From a virus: a stretch of 64,000 nucleotides of DNA. The position numbers and the translations under genes were made by a program. Location of the stretch: IMG/VR virus record IMGVR_UViG_3300033273_000658, positions 62,001 through 126,000 of that record; one strand, 5' to 3'. The notes below the pieces were generated by a model. The model worked only from the letters and a program-made list of their open reading frames with translations. It was not told where the DNA came from and searched no databases. Below, one piece after another: positions 30,540 through 38,288 of this stretch (its first letter is position 1; every line of letters starts with the position of its first letter).

Positions 30540-30821
30540 ATGTCATTTACCGACCAACAACTAAAACAACTAGGCACGTATGAGATACAAAATCTATCAG
30601 ATGAAGAACTCAAAGAACTTACTGTTTCACAATTGGAAATCATCAAAGATACTTTACAAGATGAACGAGACGAACTTGCAAACGAATACAATACTGGCGA
30701 CCCTCTTTGCTATCCCCCTGACTGGTATGATTACCACGTATATCCTCTTGATAGTGCAATCTCAAAGATCGAAGATCTCATGAAAGACGATGAAAATTCC
30801 GATGAAGATTCATGGTATTAA
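30540..30821 (+). CDS. Acidic hypothetical protein, 93 residues
   Basis: CGGAGACAACATG leader. DQQLKQLGTYEIQNLSDEEL and SQLEIIKDTLQDERDELANE are acidic helices; the C-terminus is Asp/Glu-rich. The acidity could suit a DNA-mimic or small regulator, but nothing identifies it. Confidence 0.65.
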   Translation: MSFTDQQLKQLGTYEIQNLSDEELKELTVSQLEIIKDTLQDERDELANEYNTGDPLCYPPDWYDYHVYPLDSAISKIEDLMKDDENSDEDSWY

Positions 30822-30840
30822 AAAAACTTTAACTTTTTTC

Positions 30841-30869
30841 TTGACAAAGCTTTTCAACCTAATTATTAT
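30841..30869 (+). promoter_or_regulatory. Cassette promoter of the AAA operon
   Basis: TTTTTTCTTGACA (TTGACA 30841-30846), 17 bases, TATTAT (30864-30869). Confidence 0.8.
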
Positions 30870-30926
30870 ATAAACATCTTCACAGCGAAGAACTTTCAAC
30901 AACAACAAAACTAACGGAGGCCTCCC

Positions 30927-31988
30927 ATGGCTATTGACTTCAAAACATTCTCTAACGTAATCAACCCTATCCTTAACGCAAAGTTCCCTGTCCTCGTTCG
31001 TGGTCGGCACGGTATCGGTAAATCTACCATCGTTTACCAAAAAGCCAAAGAACTCGGTCTGCCTGTCGTAGAGCGTAGAGCATCCCAAATGACTGAGGGG
31101 GACTTGCTTGGCTTGCCAAAGCAATCAGACAATGATGTAACTGAGTGGTGTCCACCAAAGTGGTTCAAGACTGCTTGTGATACCCCTGTTGTCCTCTTCC
31201 TTGATGAAGTAGACCGTGCAACACTTGAAGTCCGTCAAGGTATCTTTGAACTATGCGATAGCCGTAAGATTGCCGGTCGCAGTCTTCATCCCGACACCCT
31301 TATCTTTGCTTGTGTCAATGGCGGAGAACATGGTTCTCAATACCAAGTAGGTGAGATGGATCCCGCAGAACTTGACCGCTACACTGTCTTTGACGTAGAA
31401 CCTACGGTAGAAGATTGGCTTAACTGGGCAAAGGGTAATGTTGCCCAAGAAATCTGGGATTTCATCAATCAGAACCACAATCATCTTGAACACAATGATG
31501 ACTACGAGCCTAACAAGGTTTACCCATCAAGACGTTCTTGGGAACGACTATCCACGACTTTGTCTGGAATGGGCGATCAGATTGAGGGTTCATCTGTAAC
31601 CTACCATATCGCTTGCTCTTTCATTGGCTTTGAGGGTGCAGTGGCATTCAAAGACTTCCTTGACAAATACGATCGTCAAGTCACCATCGAAGATCTTCTA
31701 GATGATGGTAAGTTTGACAAGATCAAAGGTTGGAAAATCAACGATCACAATGCCATGGTCGAAAAGATGAAAGCAAAGAACATCTTTGCAGACCGTCTAT
31801 CCGACACACGTCTTGATAACCTTGCAAAGTACTTCTTGCAACTTCCATCCGAGATTGTCATGGTTCTATGGCAGTCCATGGCTCAGACCGATGAGTCTAC
31901 CTACAACATCGCTAAACTTTGGGCAATCGAAGTGGATGGTACATCTATTCAAGACTATGTTGTCGGTATCCTCAACGCAGGAAACTAA
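30927..31988 (+). CDS. MoxR-type AAA+ ATPase
   Basis: A 353-residue single AAA module. Walker A is GRHGIGKST (about residues 27-35), Walker B is VVLFLDEVDRA (about 90-100), with FACVNGGE as sensor I and PAELDRYTVFDVEP typical of MoxR/AAA_5 proteins. MoxR ATPases act as chaperones with VWA-domain partners, and one is encoded at 32826. AACGGAGGCC leader. Codon use is more C-rich than in the small genes. Confidence 0.9.
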   Translation: MAIDFKTFSNVINPILNAKFPVLVRGRHGIGKSTIVYQKAKELGLPVVERRASQMTEGDLLGLPKQSDNDVTEWCPPKWFKTACDTPVVLFLDEVDRATLEVRQGIFELCDSRKIAGRSLHPDTLIFACVNGGEHGSQYQVGEMDPAELDRYTVFDVEPTVEDWLNWAKGNVAQEIWDFINQNHNHLEHNDDYEPNKVYPSRRSWERLSTTLSGMGDQIEGSSVTYHIACSFIGFEGAVAFKDFLDKYDRQVTIEDLLDDGKFDKIKGWKINDHNAMVEKMKAKNIFADRLSDTRLDNLAKYFLQLPSEIVMVLWQSMAQTDESTYNIAKLWAIEVDGTSIQDYVVGILNAGN

Positions 31989-32004
31989 GCCACAAAGGCT
32001 TTGG

Positions 32005-32028
32005 CTCCTTGTGCCTTGAAACAAGGAG
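32005..32028 (+). other. Intergenic RNA hairpin
   Basis: CTCCTTGT (32005-32012) pairs perfectly with ACAAGGAG (32021-32028), 8-base loop, no T-run. It lies in the AAA-32057 spacer; perhaps a processing or stability element. Confidence 0.5.
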
Positions 32029-32056
32029 ACTATAATCCCTTTCTATGGAGATACCC

Positions 32057-32395
32057 ATGAGAATACACAAAGGTACATTCAAGATACGAGAACATGATGA
32101 TGGTGAACGAAAGTGGTCTTATTACGATGGATCGTATGGCAACGACTTCCCTTTCTATGTTCATCGTAAAGAGAACGAAAAGTGGTGGACTTTATCTCAC
32201 ATGTCTACTGGCTACATGATAAAGAAGAACCTATCACTGAAAGAGGCAAGGCGATTGTGCAAGGCTCTCAAAGAGTGGCCTTTGTTCCTAATGCCTACTG
32301 CTGAGACTTTGAACCATCAAAAGTCTTTACTACCAACCTACAAACAACAACTACTTAACAACATTGTACACAATGCAGGAGAAACCAATGAGTAA
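32057..32395 (+). CDS. Hypothetical protein, 112 residues
   Basis: ATG 32057 after GGAGATACCC. Beta-rich first half with many aromatic residues (KWSYYDGSYGNDFPFYVHRK), then a helix. Lies within the AAA/VWA operon. Confidence 0.65.
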   Translation: MRIHKGTFKIREHDDGERKWSYYDGSYGNDFPFYVHRKENEKWWTLSHMSTGYMIKKNLSLKEARRLCKALKEWPLFLMPTAETLNHQKSLLPTYKQQLLNNIVHNAGETNE

Positions 32396-32594
32396 TAACG
32401 AGATCAACATTACACTGAACATATCAGACGAACTACTATCCAAGCTAATCATGGCTATGCAACCACAAAGCAACTCCATGGGAATACCCTTGCAAGCTCT
32501 CATGGGTATGGCTATGCCACCACAAGCACTTCCCAAGGCAGAAAAGCCCAAGAAGAAAGCACCTATGGGTTTCAAAACAGGGAGCGCAGAATGA
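32388..32594 (+). CDS. Hypothetical protein, 68 residues
   Basis: ATG 32388 after GCAGGAG. Short helix (ITLNISDELLSKLIMAMQ), Met-rich middle and basic tail. Operon member between AAA and VWA genes. Confidence 0.6.
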   Translation: MSNNEINITLNISDELLSKLIMAMQPQSNSMGIPLQALMGMAMPPQALPKAEKPKKKAPMGFKTGSAE

Positions 32595-32833
32595 GCAGAC
32601 CAAAATTGCAGTATAGCAACATAACGTACTACGCAATACAAAGGCAAAAGCTGGAGTTTCCACCAGAACTTGAAGAGTTATCTGAACCTTTGGAAGTCAA
32701 GTCATTGGCTCAAAAGATAGAGGAAGCGCACACAAACCTAGATAGAATAGAATTTTCAAAAAAAAACTTGACAATTCCTATCGAACAGAATAATAGTAAA
32801 TTATCACCCCAACAAGGAGATTCCAATGAGTGA
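32591..32833 (+). CDS. Hypothetical protein, 80 residues
   Basis: ATGA overlap with the previous gene. Acidic centre (ELEELSEPLEVKSLAQKIEE). A possible internal promoter TTGACA-N17-TAATAG lies near its 3' end. Unknown. Confidence 0.55.
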   Translation: MSRPKLQYSNITYYAIQRQKLEFPPELEELSEPLEVKSLAQKIEEAHTNLDRIEFSKKNLTIPIEQNNSKLSPQQGDSNE

Positions 32834-34064
32834 TAACGAAACAACAGAAAAGTTTGACTTGAACATGCACACTTTCCGTTTGCTACAACAAGAACCGTTC
32901 TTCGCAAGTCTTTCAAGACGTATTCACAAAGCACCATCCAAGCACATTCCAACTGCTGGTGTCCGTATCAATCCACAGTCAGCACAGTTTGAGATGCTTT
33001 ACAATCCAGAGTTCATGGCAAGTCTTACAGACAAGCAAAAGCTTGGTGTTCTAATGCACGAGTTTTACCACATCATCTTTGAGCACGTCACCACACGACT
33101 TCCAGCAGAGGGTATGTCTATGAAGTGGAACGTTGCAACAGACCTTGCAATCAACAGTCACATCATGGACATGTTGCCGGAGGGTGGATGTATCCCATCA
33201 AAGGTTGGCACTCCGTTTGAGAACTATCCTGTCGGTCTATCTGCTGAGGCTTATCTAAAGATAATCGAAGAAGATGAGCAGTTCAAGAAAGACGATGGTC
33301 AAGGCCAAGGTGACGGTCAAGGTGGTCAAGGTGACGGAGATCCATCACAAGGGCAAGGCCAAGGTTCATCGCTGGGCGATCATGTTCTTGACGATCATAG
33401 TGGCTGGGGCGATGTAGATGAAGAGACAAAGGCTATGGCCAAAGAGCGTTTGAAAGACGCTATGGAGAAAGCCGCAAAGGATGCGTCAAGCGGTCAAGGC
33501 TGGGGTTCTGTATCGGCAGACGTTCGTAAGCAGATCATGGACGCTATCACACCGAAGATTGACTGGCGCAAGGTTCTTCGATACTTCATCAAGACCTCAC
33601 AGCGTAGCAACAAGCGATCAACCGTTCGCAGATTGAACCGTAGGTTCCCTTACATTCATGCTGGCCGAAAGGTTACACGTCAAGCCAAGATTGCTATCAG
33701 CATTGACCAATCGGGTTCTGTTTCAGACACCATGCTTGCCTCATTCTTCGCAGAACTCAATAGCCTATCAAGCCTTGCCGAGTTTACCGTTGTGCCTTTC
33801 GATACCGAAGTAGATGAGAGCCTTGTCTACACATGGAAGAAAGGTGAGCGCAAGACATGGGAGCGTGTCAAGTGTGGTGGCACATGCTTTGACGCTCCGA
33901 CACGATACGTCAATGAGAACGGTTTCGATGGTCACATCATCTTGACTGACATGGAGGCTCCAAAGCCGATAGCCAGCAAGTGCCAACGCATGTGGATGAC
34001 TGACCAACGAGGCAAGGAGAACCCTTACTTCACAACCAATGAACGTGTCATAGCGATAGACTAG
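32826..34064 (+). CDS. Metallopeptidase with C-terminal VWA-like domain (DUF2201 type)
   Basis: N-terminal zinc-peptidase motif HEFYHIIFEH (about residues 78-87, HExxHxxxxH). A low-complexity Gly/Gln/Asp linker (GQGQGDGQGGQGDGDPSQGQ) follows at about 158-182. The C-terminal VWA-like domain has SIDQSGSVS (about 291-299), a MIDAS-like DxSGS, and ILTDMEAP. This layout is known for bacterial DUF2201-like proteins paired with MoxR ATPases, as here (30927). The substrate is unknown; it may remodel host or phage proteins. Preceded by AAGGAG. Confidence 0.85.
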   Translation: MSDNETTEKFDLNMHTFRLLQQEPFFASLSRRIHKAPSKHIPTAGVRINPQSAQFEMLYNPEFMASLTDKQKLGVLMHEFYHIIFEHVTTRLPAEGMSMKWNVATDLAINSHIMDMLPEGGCIPSKVGTPFENYPVGLSAEAYLKIIEEDEQFKKDDGQGQGDGQGGQGDGDPSQGQGQGSSLGDHVLDDHSGWGDVDEETKAMAKERLKDAMEKAAKDASSGQGWGSVSADVRKQIMDAITPKIDWRKVLRYFIKTSQRSNKRSTVRRLNRRFPYIHAGRKVTRQAKIAISIDQSGSVSDTMLASFFAELNSLSSLAEFTVVPFDTEVDESLVYTWKKGERKTWERVKCGGTCFDAPTRYVNENGFDGHIILTDMEAPKPIASKCQRMWMTDQRGKENPYFTTNERVIAID

Positions 34065-34072
34065 GTGATAAC

Positions 34073-34255
34073 ATGATAGGGATGTTGTATAGAACGAAAC
34101 ACAGCAAACACATATATGCTTGCATAAGCATAGACTATGCACACATCCCCTACTTCACCATGGTCTGTATAACAGACGGAGACACATGGGTAGTCAAGGG
34201 ATTGAGAGAGCTAGATAGATACTTTGAACCCCTAACAACACCGGAGGAAGAATGA
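34073..34255 (+). CDS. Small GxLW/GxLY-type paralogue
   Basis: 60 residues: MIGMLYRTKHSKHIYACISI ... FTMVCITDGDTWVVKGLREL. Related in plan to the KxGDLV proteins (opening I-G-x-L, D-G turn). Confidence 0.65.
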   Translation: MIGMLYRTKHSKHIYACISIDYAHIPYFTMVCITDGDTWVVKGLRELDRYFEPLTTPEEE

Positions 34256-34446
34256 TTGGTACACTATGGAGATTCAACGAAACCGGCAAGGTATACATTC
34301 TCAAAGAGAAGTATACCACAAGACAAGGGAATGAATACTGCGTATTCATACAGCCATGTGGCAACCATGTAACACTTCGTGACTACTTTATCAAGAAAAC
34401 TATGACTAAGATAACCTACTCTACCCCTACCAAGGAGAAACCATGA
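34252..34446 (+). CDS. Small GTLW paralogue, copy 1
   Basis: CCGGAGG leader. 64 residues: MIGTLWRFNETGKVYILKEKY ... YCVFIQPCGNHVTLRDYFIK. Near copy of the next gene. Confidence 0.7.
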   Translation: MIGTLWRFNETGKVYILKEKYTTRQGNEYCVFIQPCGNHVTLRDYFIKKTMTKITYSTPTKEKP

Positions 34447-34607
34447 TCGGTACACTATGGAAATGTCGAAAAGGCAAGGTTTACATTCTCAAAGACAAAT
34501 ACTATACAACAGGTGGGGCACTATACTATGTGTTCACGACACCCAGCCTAGGCCATGTGAGACTTCGTGATTTCTTTGTAGAGAGATCTATGACCAAGAT
34601 AGCCTAA
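34443..34607 (+). CDS. Small GTLW paralogue, copy 2
   Basis: 54 residues: MIGTLWKCRKGKVYILKDKY ... YYVFTTPSLGHVRLRDFFVERSMTKIA. Duplicate of 34252 (shared IGTLW, GKVYILK, LRD, SMTKI-type end). ATGA overlap. Confidence 0.7.
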   Translation: MIGTLWKCRKGKVYILKDKYYTTGGALYYVFTTPSLGHVRLRDFFVERSMTKIA

Positions 34608-34637
34608 CCTACTACCCTACTACCCCACCCCCAACCA
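34608..34637 (+). repeat. C-rich CTACTACCC spacer
   Basis: CCTACTACCCTACTACCCCA then CCCCCAACC between stop and next ribosome-binding site; same motif as at 20068 and 39815. Confidence 0.6.
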
Positions 34638-34648
34638 AAGGAGAAACT

Positions 34649-34819
34649 ATGGTCGGAACACTATGGAAGAGCGAGAGTGGTATAGCAGTATGCACTGCAT
34701 GCAAAGATGGGTTCTACACACTGAGATACCTTGACGCTCCCGATTGCTTTGCTCACATAAGCGAGAGCAGTCTACACTTCTACTACACACAACTCACACA
34801 ACCACAGGAGGAAACATGA
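34649..34819 (+). CDS. Small GTLW paralogue, copy 3
   Basis: AAAGGAGAAACT leader. 56 residues: MVGTLWKSESGIAVCTACKDGFYTLRYLDAP ending QPQEET. Divergent third copy. Confidence 0.65.
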   Translation: MVGTLWKSESGIAVCTACKDGFYTLRYLDAPDCFAHISESSLHFYYTQLTQPQEET

Positions 34820-34962
34820 GTAAACCTAAGCACACGATGGACAAAGTAACCATCACAACACGTACCAACACAGGAACACAAGTGCGTGTCCTGTCTCCAA
34901 AGGAGATCAAGCGCACAACCAAGTACAACACCTTTCACTACGGAGGCAAGGATGGAGGATAA
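34816..34962 (+). CDS. Hypothetical basic protein, 48 residues
   Basis: ATGA overlap after CAGGAGGAAAC. Lys/Thr-rich (MDKVTITTRTNTGTQVRVLS). Not recognised. Confidence 0.6.
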   Translation: MSKPKHTMDKVTITTRTNTGTQVRVLSPKEIKRTTKYNTFHYGGKDGG

Positions 34963-35200
34963 AACTGCAATCACTATCAAAGCAGTCAAAGAGGCTCTAG
35001 ACTTCATAGAGAATCTATGGGGCAATTGGGATGGAGATCTTCATGACTTCGTTGCGAACGTCATAAGTGAAGATACTGTTACACAGTATGACGTGCAACA
35101 CCTTTTGGATGCTCTCTCCAAAGGAGAGCATGTGGATGGGATTGAGACTCTCTATGTCAATAAACGAGGTTCAAAGTACCAAATCAAAATCAAACGGTGA
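34952..35200 (+). CDS. Hypothetical acidic protein, 82 residues
   Basis: ATG 34952, with GGAGG upstream inside the previous gene. Helices IKAVKEALDFIENLWGNWDG and YDVQHLLDALSKG, then a short strand YVNKRGSKYQIKIKR. Unknown. Confidence 0.6.
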   Translation: MEDKTAITIKAVKEALDFIENLWGNWDGDLHDFVANVISEDTVTQYDVQHLLDALSKGEHVDGIETLYVNKRGSKYQIKIKR

Positions 35201-35241
35201 ATGAGGTAATGTAAGGGGCAGTTTCAGAGTAGAGGCACCTC

Positions 35242-35277
35242 TTGCAATTTCCATGCCAAAAAAATTTTACGTAACTC
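35242..35277 (-). promoter_or_regulatory. Sigma-54-like element, copy 4
   Basis: On the - strand: GAGTTACGTAAA, then TTGGCATGGAAATTGCAA. -24 GG and -12 GC ten bases apart. Single copy, pointing toward the 3' end of the 34952 gene. Confidence 0.65.
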
Positions 35278-35330
35278 AGACCAGCTCACAACCATCCCCT
35301 AAGGGGATGAAAAAAACTTTCACTTTTTTC

Positions 35331-35359
35331 TTGACAACCTTTTCTGAACCCTATAAGAG
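35331..35359 (+). promoter_or_regulatory. Cassette promoter (second subtype)
   Basis: TTTTTTC-TTGACA (35331-35336), spacer, then CTATAAGAGTATTGTACC. TATAAG (spacer 15) or TAAGAG (spacer 17) may be the -10. Same subtype at 36223 and 37302. Confidence 0.7.
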
Positions 35360-35390
35360 TATTGTACCAACCCAAACCGATGGAAACAAA

Positions 35391-35615
35391 ATGAACAAGA
35401 TCATTTACTTCTACACAATCTACTGGAAATCATTTCCAACTCAGTACAGACCATCCGAGATAGAATCACTGAGTATAGCTTATTCCGAGAACAACGTACC
35501 AAAGGATAGATTCGATCATCATGATGCTGTTTTGGATTATCTTATAGATACCAATCCAAACCCCTTTGAGTCAGTGCCAGAATTTATCATCATCAAGACC
35601 ACAACAGAACAATAG
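35391..35615 (+). CDS. Hypothetical protein, 74 residues
   Basis: ATG 35391 after GATGGAAACAAA. IIYFYTIYWKSFPTQYRPSE then FDHHDAVLDYLIDTNPNP. Soluble, acidic; not recognised. Confidence 0.6.
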   Translation: MNKIIYFYTIYWKSFPTQYRPSEIESLSIAYSENNVPKDRFDHHDAVLDYLIDTNPNPFESVPEFIIIKTTTEQ

Positions 35616-35623
35616 GAGACACC

Positions 35624-35848
35624 ATGAAGTTCCAACCAACAATCCTTATAGACAACGACCTCTACATCAAGATCGAAAAAGGGGAAGTAAAACTTCAATG
35701 TGGCCAATGGATACAACTTGAATGGTGTGATAAACCATCACGATGGGTTGGACTTACCAAAGCCAGAACTTTATGGGCAGTTCACTATCCAGTCAAGATG
35801 AACCAGTTCAAAACATTGTGCAAGAACATAAACCGATTCCAATCATAA
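35624..35848 (+). CDS. Hypothetical beta-rich protein, 74 residues
   Basis: AGGAGACACC leader. Alternating hydrophobic strands (LYIKIEKGEVKLQCGQWIQL) suggest a small beta barrel. Unknown. Confidence 0.6.
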   Translation: MKFQPTILIDNDLYIKIEKGEVKLQCGQWIQLEWCDKPSRWVGLTKARTLWAVHYPVKMNQFKTLCKNINRFQS

Positions 35849-35860
35849 TAGGAGACAACC

Positions 35861-36004
35861 ATGAACAAAACTGAAATGTATAGACAACAACTTCGTCAAC
35901 TTCGTAGCAACTTCTATGCTAAAGACAAGCCCACTTTTCAAGAAATGATGGAGTTTGCACAAGAAGAAATCTACCTTGTAAAGAAGATGAACGGAAAGTT
36001 TTAA
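35861..36004 (+). CDS. Hypothetical helical protein, 47 residues
   Basis: AGGAGACAACC leader. MNKTEMYRQQLRQLRSNFY and FQEMMEFAQEEIYLVKKM, two helices. Unknown. Confidence 0.55.
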   Translation: MNKTEMYRQQLRQLRSNFYAKDKPTFQEMMEFAQEEIYLVKKMNGKF

Positions 36005-36016
36005 TAGGAGACAACC

Positions 36017-36199
36017 ATGAACAACAAAATGCCTTTATCCTCCATCTTTGATGGGAAAGACCACGAAACCTTTGTATCCATCAATCTTGCCTTGCAAGCT
36101 CTAAACATGGACGGAGTACCATCTGAATTACGAGAGATTACCGAACAAGCTCTTGTGGAATTGCTAAAAGCCAGTTTTGACATGAACAATTGCAACTGA
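36017..36199 (+). CDS. Hypothetical protein, 60 residues
   Basis: AGGAGACAACC leader. Helical C-terminus (LREITEQALVELLKASFD). Unknown. Confidence 0.55.
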   Translation: MNNKMPLSSIFDGKDHETFVSINLALQALNMDGVPSELREITEQALVELLKASFDMNNCN

Positions 36200-36222
36200 G
36201 AAATTTATTTTCAACTTTTTTC

Positions 36223-36251
36223 TTGACAACCTTTTCTGAACCCTATAAGAG
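36223..36251 (+). promoter_or_regulatory. Cassette promoter (second subtype)
   Basis: TTGACA (36223-36228), same spacer as 35331, TATAAGAGTATTATACC with TAAGAG at 36246-36251. Confidence 0.7.
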
Positions 36252-36282
36252 TATTATACCAACCCAAACCGATGGAGACATC

Positions 36283-36537
36283 ATGTCAAAAATGATACAA
36301 CTTGAACCACCCTTTGATAAAGAAATGCCTACCTTTGATGCAATCATGATTGCCGAGGGTGTTGTGCAAGCCGAGAGCAGAGAACAATACATCCAAGCAT
36401 GGCAAGTACTCATCGACACTGGCATGGCCTATCAGCTACAAGGATGGTTCCATAGAACGGCAGATGCTCTTATAGAGAACGGTCACTGCACACCACGAAA
36501 GACACAACAAGCCAACAACCAAACATACTCATGCTAA
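36283..36537 (+). CDS. Small phage protein, 84 residues
   Basis: ATG 36283 after GATGGAGACATC. The core IAEGVVQAESREQYIQAWQVL then GMAYQLQGWFHRTADALIENG resembles a widespread small phage family of unknown function (a Q-A-W-Q-x-L-x-D-T-G, L-Q-G-W-F pattern). Confidence 0.7.
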   Translation: MSKMIQLEPPFDKEMPTFDAIMIAEGVVQAESREQYIQAWQVLIDTGMAYQLQGWFHRTADALIENGHCTPRKTQQANNQTYSC

Positions 36538-36551
36538 TAATGGAGAACATC

Positions 36552-36713
36552 ATGATTTATTTCGTAGACTACACATACAACACAACAGGCGCAAACTTTG
36601 GAGCGCAGTACGGTTTCATGCGAATCAAAGCAACATCCAAAGCAGACGCAATCACCAAAGCTAAAAAGCAAGCCCCACGCAACGCAAAAGGCTTCAAGGC
36701 TACACCTGTATAA
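36552..36713 (+). CDS. Hypothetical protein, 53 residues
   Basis: ATG 36552 after TGGAGAACATC. YFVDYTYNTTGANFGAQYGF then a basic helix (SKADAITKAKKQAPRNAKG). Unknown. Confidence 0.6.
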   Translation: MIYFVDYTYNTTGANFGAQYGFMRIKATSKADAITKAKKQAPRNAKGFKATPV

Positions 36714-36724
36714 CGGAGACACAC

Positions 36725-36808
36725 ATGAATGAAACAGAAGTATTCCTTGCACTCCTTTTCTTATGGGCAACCTTTCTTCTCTTCTCATTGGGCATTGTAC
36801 CTACATAA
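36725..36808 (+). CDS. 27-residue membrane peptide
   Basis: CGGAGACACAC leader. MNETEVFLALLFLWATFLLF: one membrane helix. Too short for the usual gene finders but well initiated. Confidence 0.5.
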   Translation: MNETEVFLALLFLWATFLLFSLGIVPT

Positions 36809-36841
36809 TCAAAGCCTTATAAAAAAATTCAACTTTTTTTC

Positions 36842-36870
36842 TTGACAACCTTTTCTGAACCCCTTATATA
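36842..36870 (+). promoter_or_regulatory. Cassette promoter
   Basis: TTTTTTTC-TTGACA (36842-36847), 17 bases, TATATA (36865-36870). Confidence 0.75.
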
Positions 36871-36901
36871 ATAAACACCAACCCAAACTGATGGAGACAA
36901 C

Positions 36902-37285
36902 ATGTCACTCATTCTACAACAAAACAAACAAGAAATCAAAGACTTCTGCCTTGACCGACTTCGTGAGCTATCAATCTACATGGGCAATCAAGACTTCCGA
37001 GATGCTTATGTTTCTGACCTGCATGACGACATCTTTAACCGAGACTATTACATCATTGGTCACTACCAAGCTAAACAATGGATGGGGGATTCTGCTTTCG
37101 ATATGATCGGAGACGTTGTAGAGTATGAGCGAGACAACTTCGGAGAAGTCCATACAGACCTTTCTTCTCCCGAAAGCGTTGTGAACATGTGGGTTTATGT
37201 GGAGGGATGGAACATCATTCATAAGTGTTATGAAGCTGTTGTGATGGAGTTGGGTGATGAGCAATGCCAATTGGATGTGACATAA
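36902..37285 (+). CDS. Hypothetical acidic protein, 127 residues
   Basis: GATGGAGACAAC leader. Helical N-terminus (LILQQNKQEIKDFCLDRLREL) and a Trp/Tyr-containing middle. Not recognised. Confidence 0.7.
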   Translation: MSLILQQNKQEIKDFCLDRLRELSIYMGNQDFRDAYVSDLHDDIFNRDYYIIGHYQAKQWMGDSAFDMIGDVVEYERDNFGEVHTDLSSPESVVNMWVYVEGWNIIHKCYEAVVMELGDEQCQLDVT

Positions 37286-37301
37286 AATCTCATCTTTTTT
37301 C

Positions 37302-37330
37302 TTGACAAAGTAAACCGAACCCTATAAGAG
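37302..37330 (+). promoter_or_regulatory. Cassette promoter (second subtype)
   Basis: TTTTTTCTTGACA (TTGACA 37302-37307), TAAGAG at 37325-37330. Confidence 0.7.
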
Positions 37331-37361
37331 TATTATACCAACCCAAACCGATGGAGACATC

Positions 37362-37649
37362 ATGAACAACTATCTTGACCTTGCACTACAAGCCTACCGT
37401 AACGGAACCATGGACACCCGATACGAATACTTCGCAGAAGTAGCTACCCTTGCGAAATTGTATAAAGACTTGCATACGCTTTACTTTGAGATTGATGAAC
37501 TGCAAGAAGAGAAGAATCCCGATGGTTCCTATGTGGACAACACCGAAGAGCTGGAGCGCATGAGACAAGCGTATCGCAACACCCAAGAAATGCTCCATGC
37601 CTATGAAGAATACGCAATCCCCCTCATCTGCAAGCAGGTGTTGAAATGA
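37362..37649 (+). CDS. Hypothetical helical protein, 95 residues
   Basis: GATGGAGACATC leader. Almost all helix (YFAEVATLAKLYKDLHTLYF, RMRQAYRNTQEMLHAYEEYA). Unknown. Confidence 0.65.
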   Translation: MNNYLDLALQAYRNGTMDTRYEYFAEVATLAKLYKDLHTLYFEIDELQEEKNPDGSYVDNTEELERMRQAYRNTQEMLHAYEEYAIPLICKQVLK

Positions 37650-37717
37650 GCGACAAAGACTTGAACGCCCTTGCAATAATGATCCTTGTCCTTGCCCTAC
37701 CTTTTATCCTATGCTAA
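37646..37717 (+). CDS. 23-residue membrane peptide
   Basis: ATGA overlap with the preceding gene. MSDKDLNALAIMILVLALPF: one membrane segment. Ribosome-binding signal GCAGGTG. Low certainty. Confidence 0.4.
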   Translation: MSDKDLNALAIMILVLALPFILC

Positions 37718-37803
37718 CATTCATCATCATCCAACTAACCGTATCAATCACCTACTCATACTTGACCATCTACCTGAACAATCGGAGACCACATGAAAAA
37801 TAA
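37711..37803 (+). CDS. 30-residue membrane peptide
   Basis: ATGCTAA overlap with the previous peptide. MLTFIIIQLTVSITYSYLTI then RRPHEK. Paired tiny membrane ORFs; its end contains the next gene's CGGAGACC site. Confidence 0.4.
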   Translation: MLTFIIIQLTVSITYSYLTIYLNNRRPHEK

Positions 37804-37981
37804 ATCTTTTAATACTCTTGAATCTGCCTATAAGTACTACGATGTTGTATCTCAGAACTATGTAGCTTTCCTTATACTCAATAGAGAAGAAGACAAGTAC
37901 GAAGTAATCAATCAAGACTTGTATGACCACTACGCTTTTGAGTTTGATCTTGACATGGTTATCATGGACTTTGTCTGCTAG
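37793..37981 (+). CDS. Hypothetical acidic protein, 62 residues
   Basis: CGGAGACCAC leader. AYKYYDVVSQNYVAFLILNR, then many Asp, Tyr and Phe. Unknown. Confidence 0.6.
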   Translation: MKNKSFNTLESAYKYYDVVSQNYVAFLILNREEDKYEVINQDLYDHYAFEFDLDMVIMDFVC

Positions 37982-37982
37982 G

Positions 37983-38030
37983 CTACTCCCCTCTACCGTA
38001 CTACCCCCCTACCCTACCCCCCTACCTAAC
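37983..38030 (+). repeat. C-rich CTACCCCCC spacer
   Basis: CTACTCCCC, CTACCGTACTACCCCCC and TACCCTACCCCCCTACC between stop and ribosome-binding site. Confidence 0.6.
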
Positions 38031-38045
38031 CGACCGGAGATTTAC

Positions 38046-38288
38046 ATGAACACTCAATCCACCCTCACACAAATTATCGATAGAACCCTTGCACTCATTG
38101 ACAACGGACTTGAACGCTCCGTAGGAGACATGCGCCTTATGGACGCTCTTGAGCTTGTGGGTGTCCTCATGGACATACGTGAACGTCAGCTCGTATACGA
38201 TAATGAGCGCAGTGTTTCCGAGCCTATTCCATCATGCAGAAAGGCATGTATGAAAAAGCCCAAATGCAAAGGTACAGATGGGCTATAA
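38046..38288 (+). CDS. Hypothetical protein, 80 residues
   Basis: ATG 38046 after CCGGAGATTTAC. A long helix (MRLMDALELVGVLMDIRERQ) and a C-terminal Cys cluster (SCRKACMKKPKCKG). Possible zinc site. Unknown. Confidence 0.6.
   Translation: MNTQSTLTQIIDRTLALIDNGLERSVGDMRLMDALELVGVLMDIRERQLVYDNERSVSEPIPSCRKACMKKPKCKGTDGL

Larger units (their letters stand above)
35201..35390. other. Non-coding regulatory region B (190 bp)
   Basis: Contains sigma-54-like copy 4 (35242-35277), a hairpin CATCCCC-taa-GGGGATG (about 35293-35309) and the 35331 cassette promoter. No gene seen. Confidence 0.75.
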
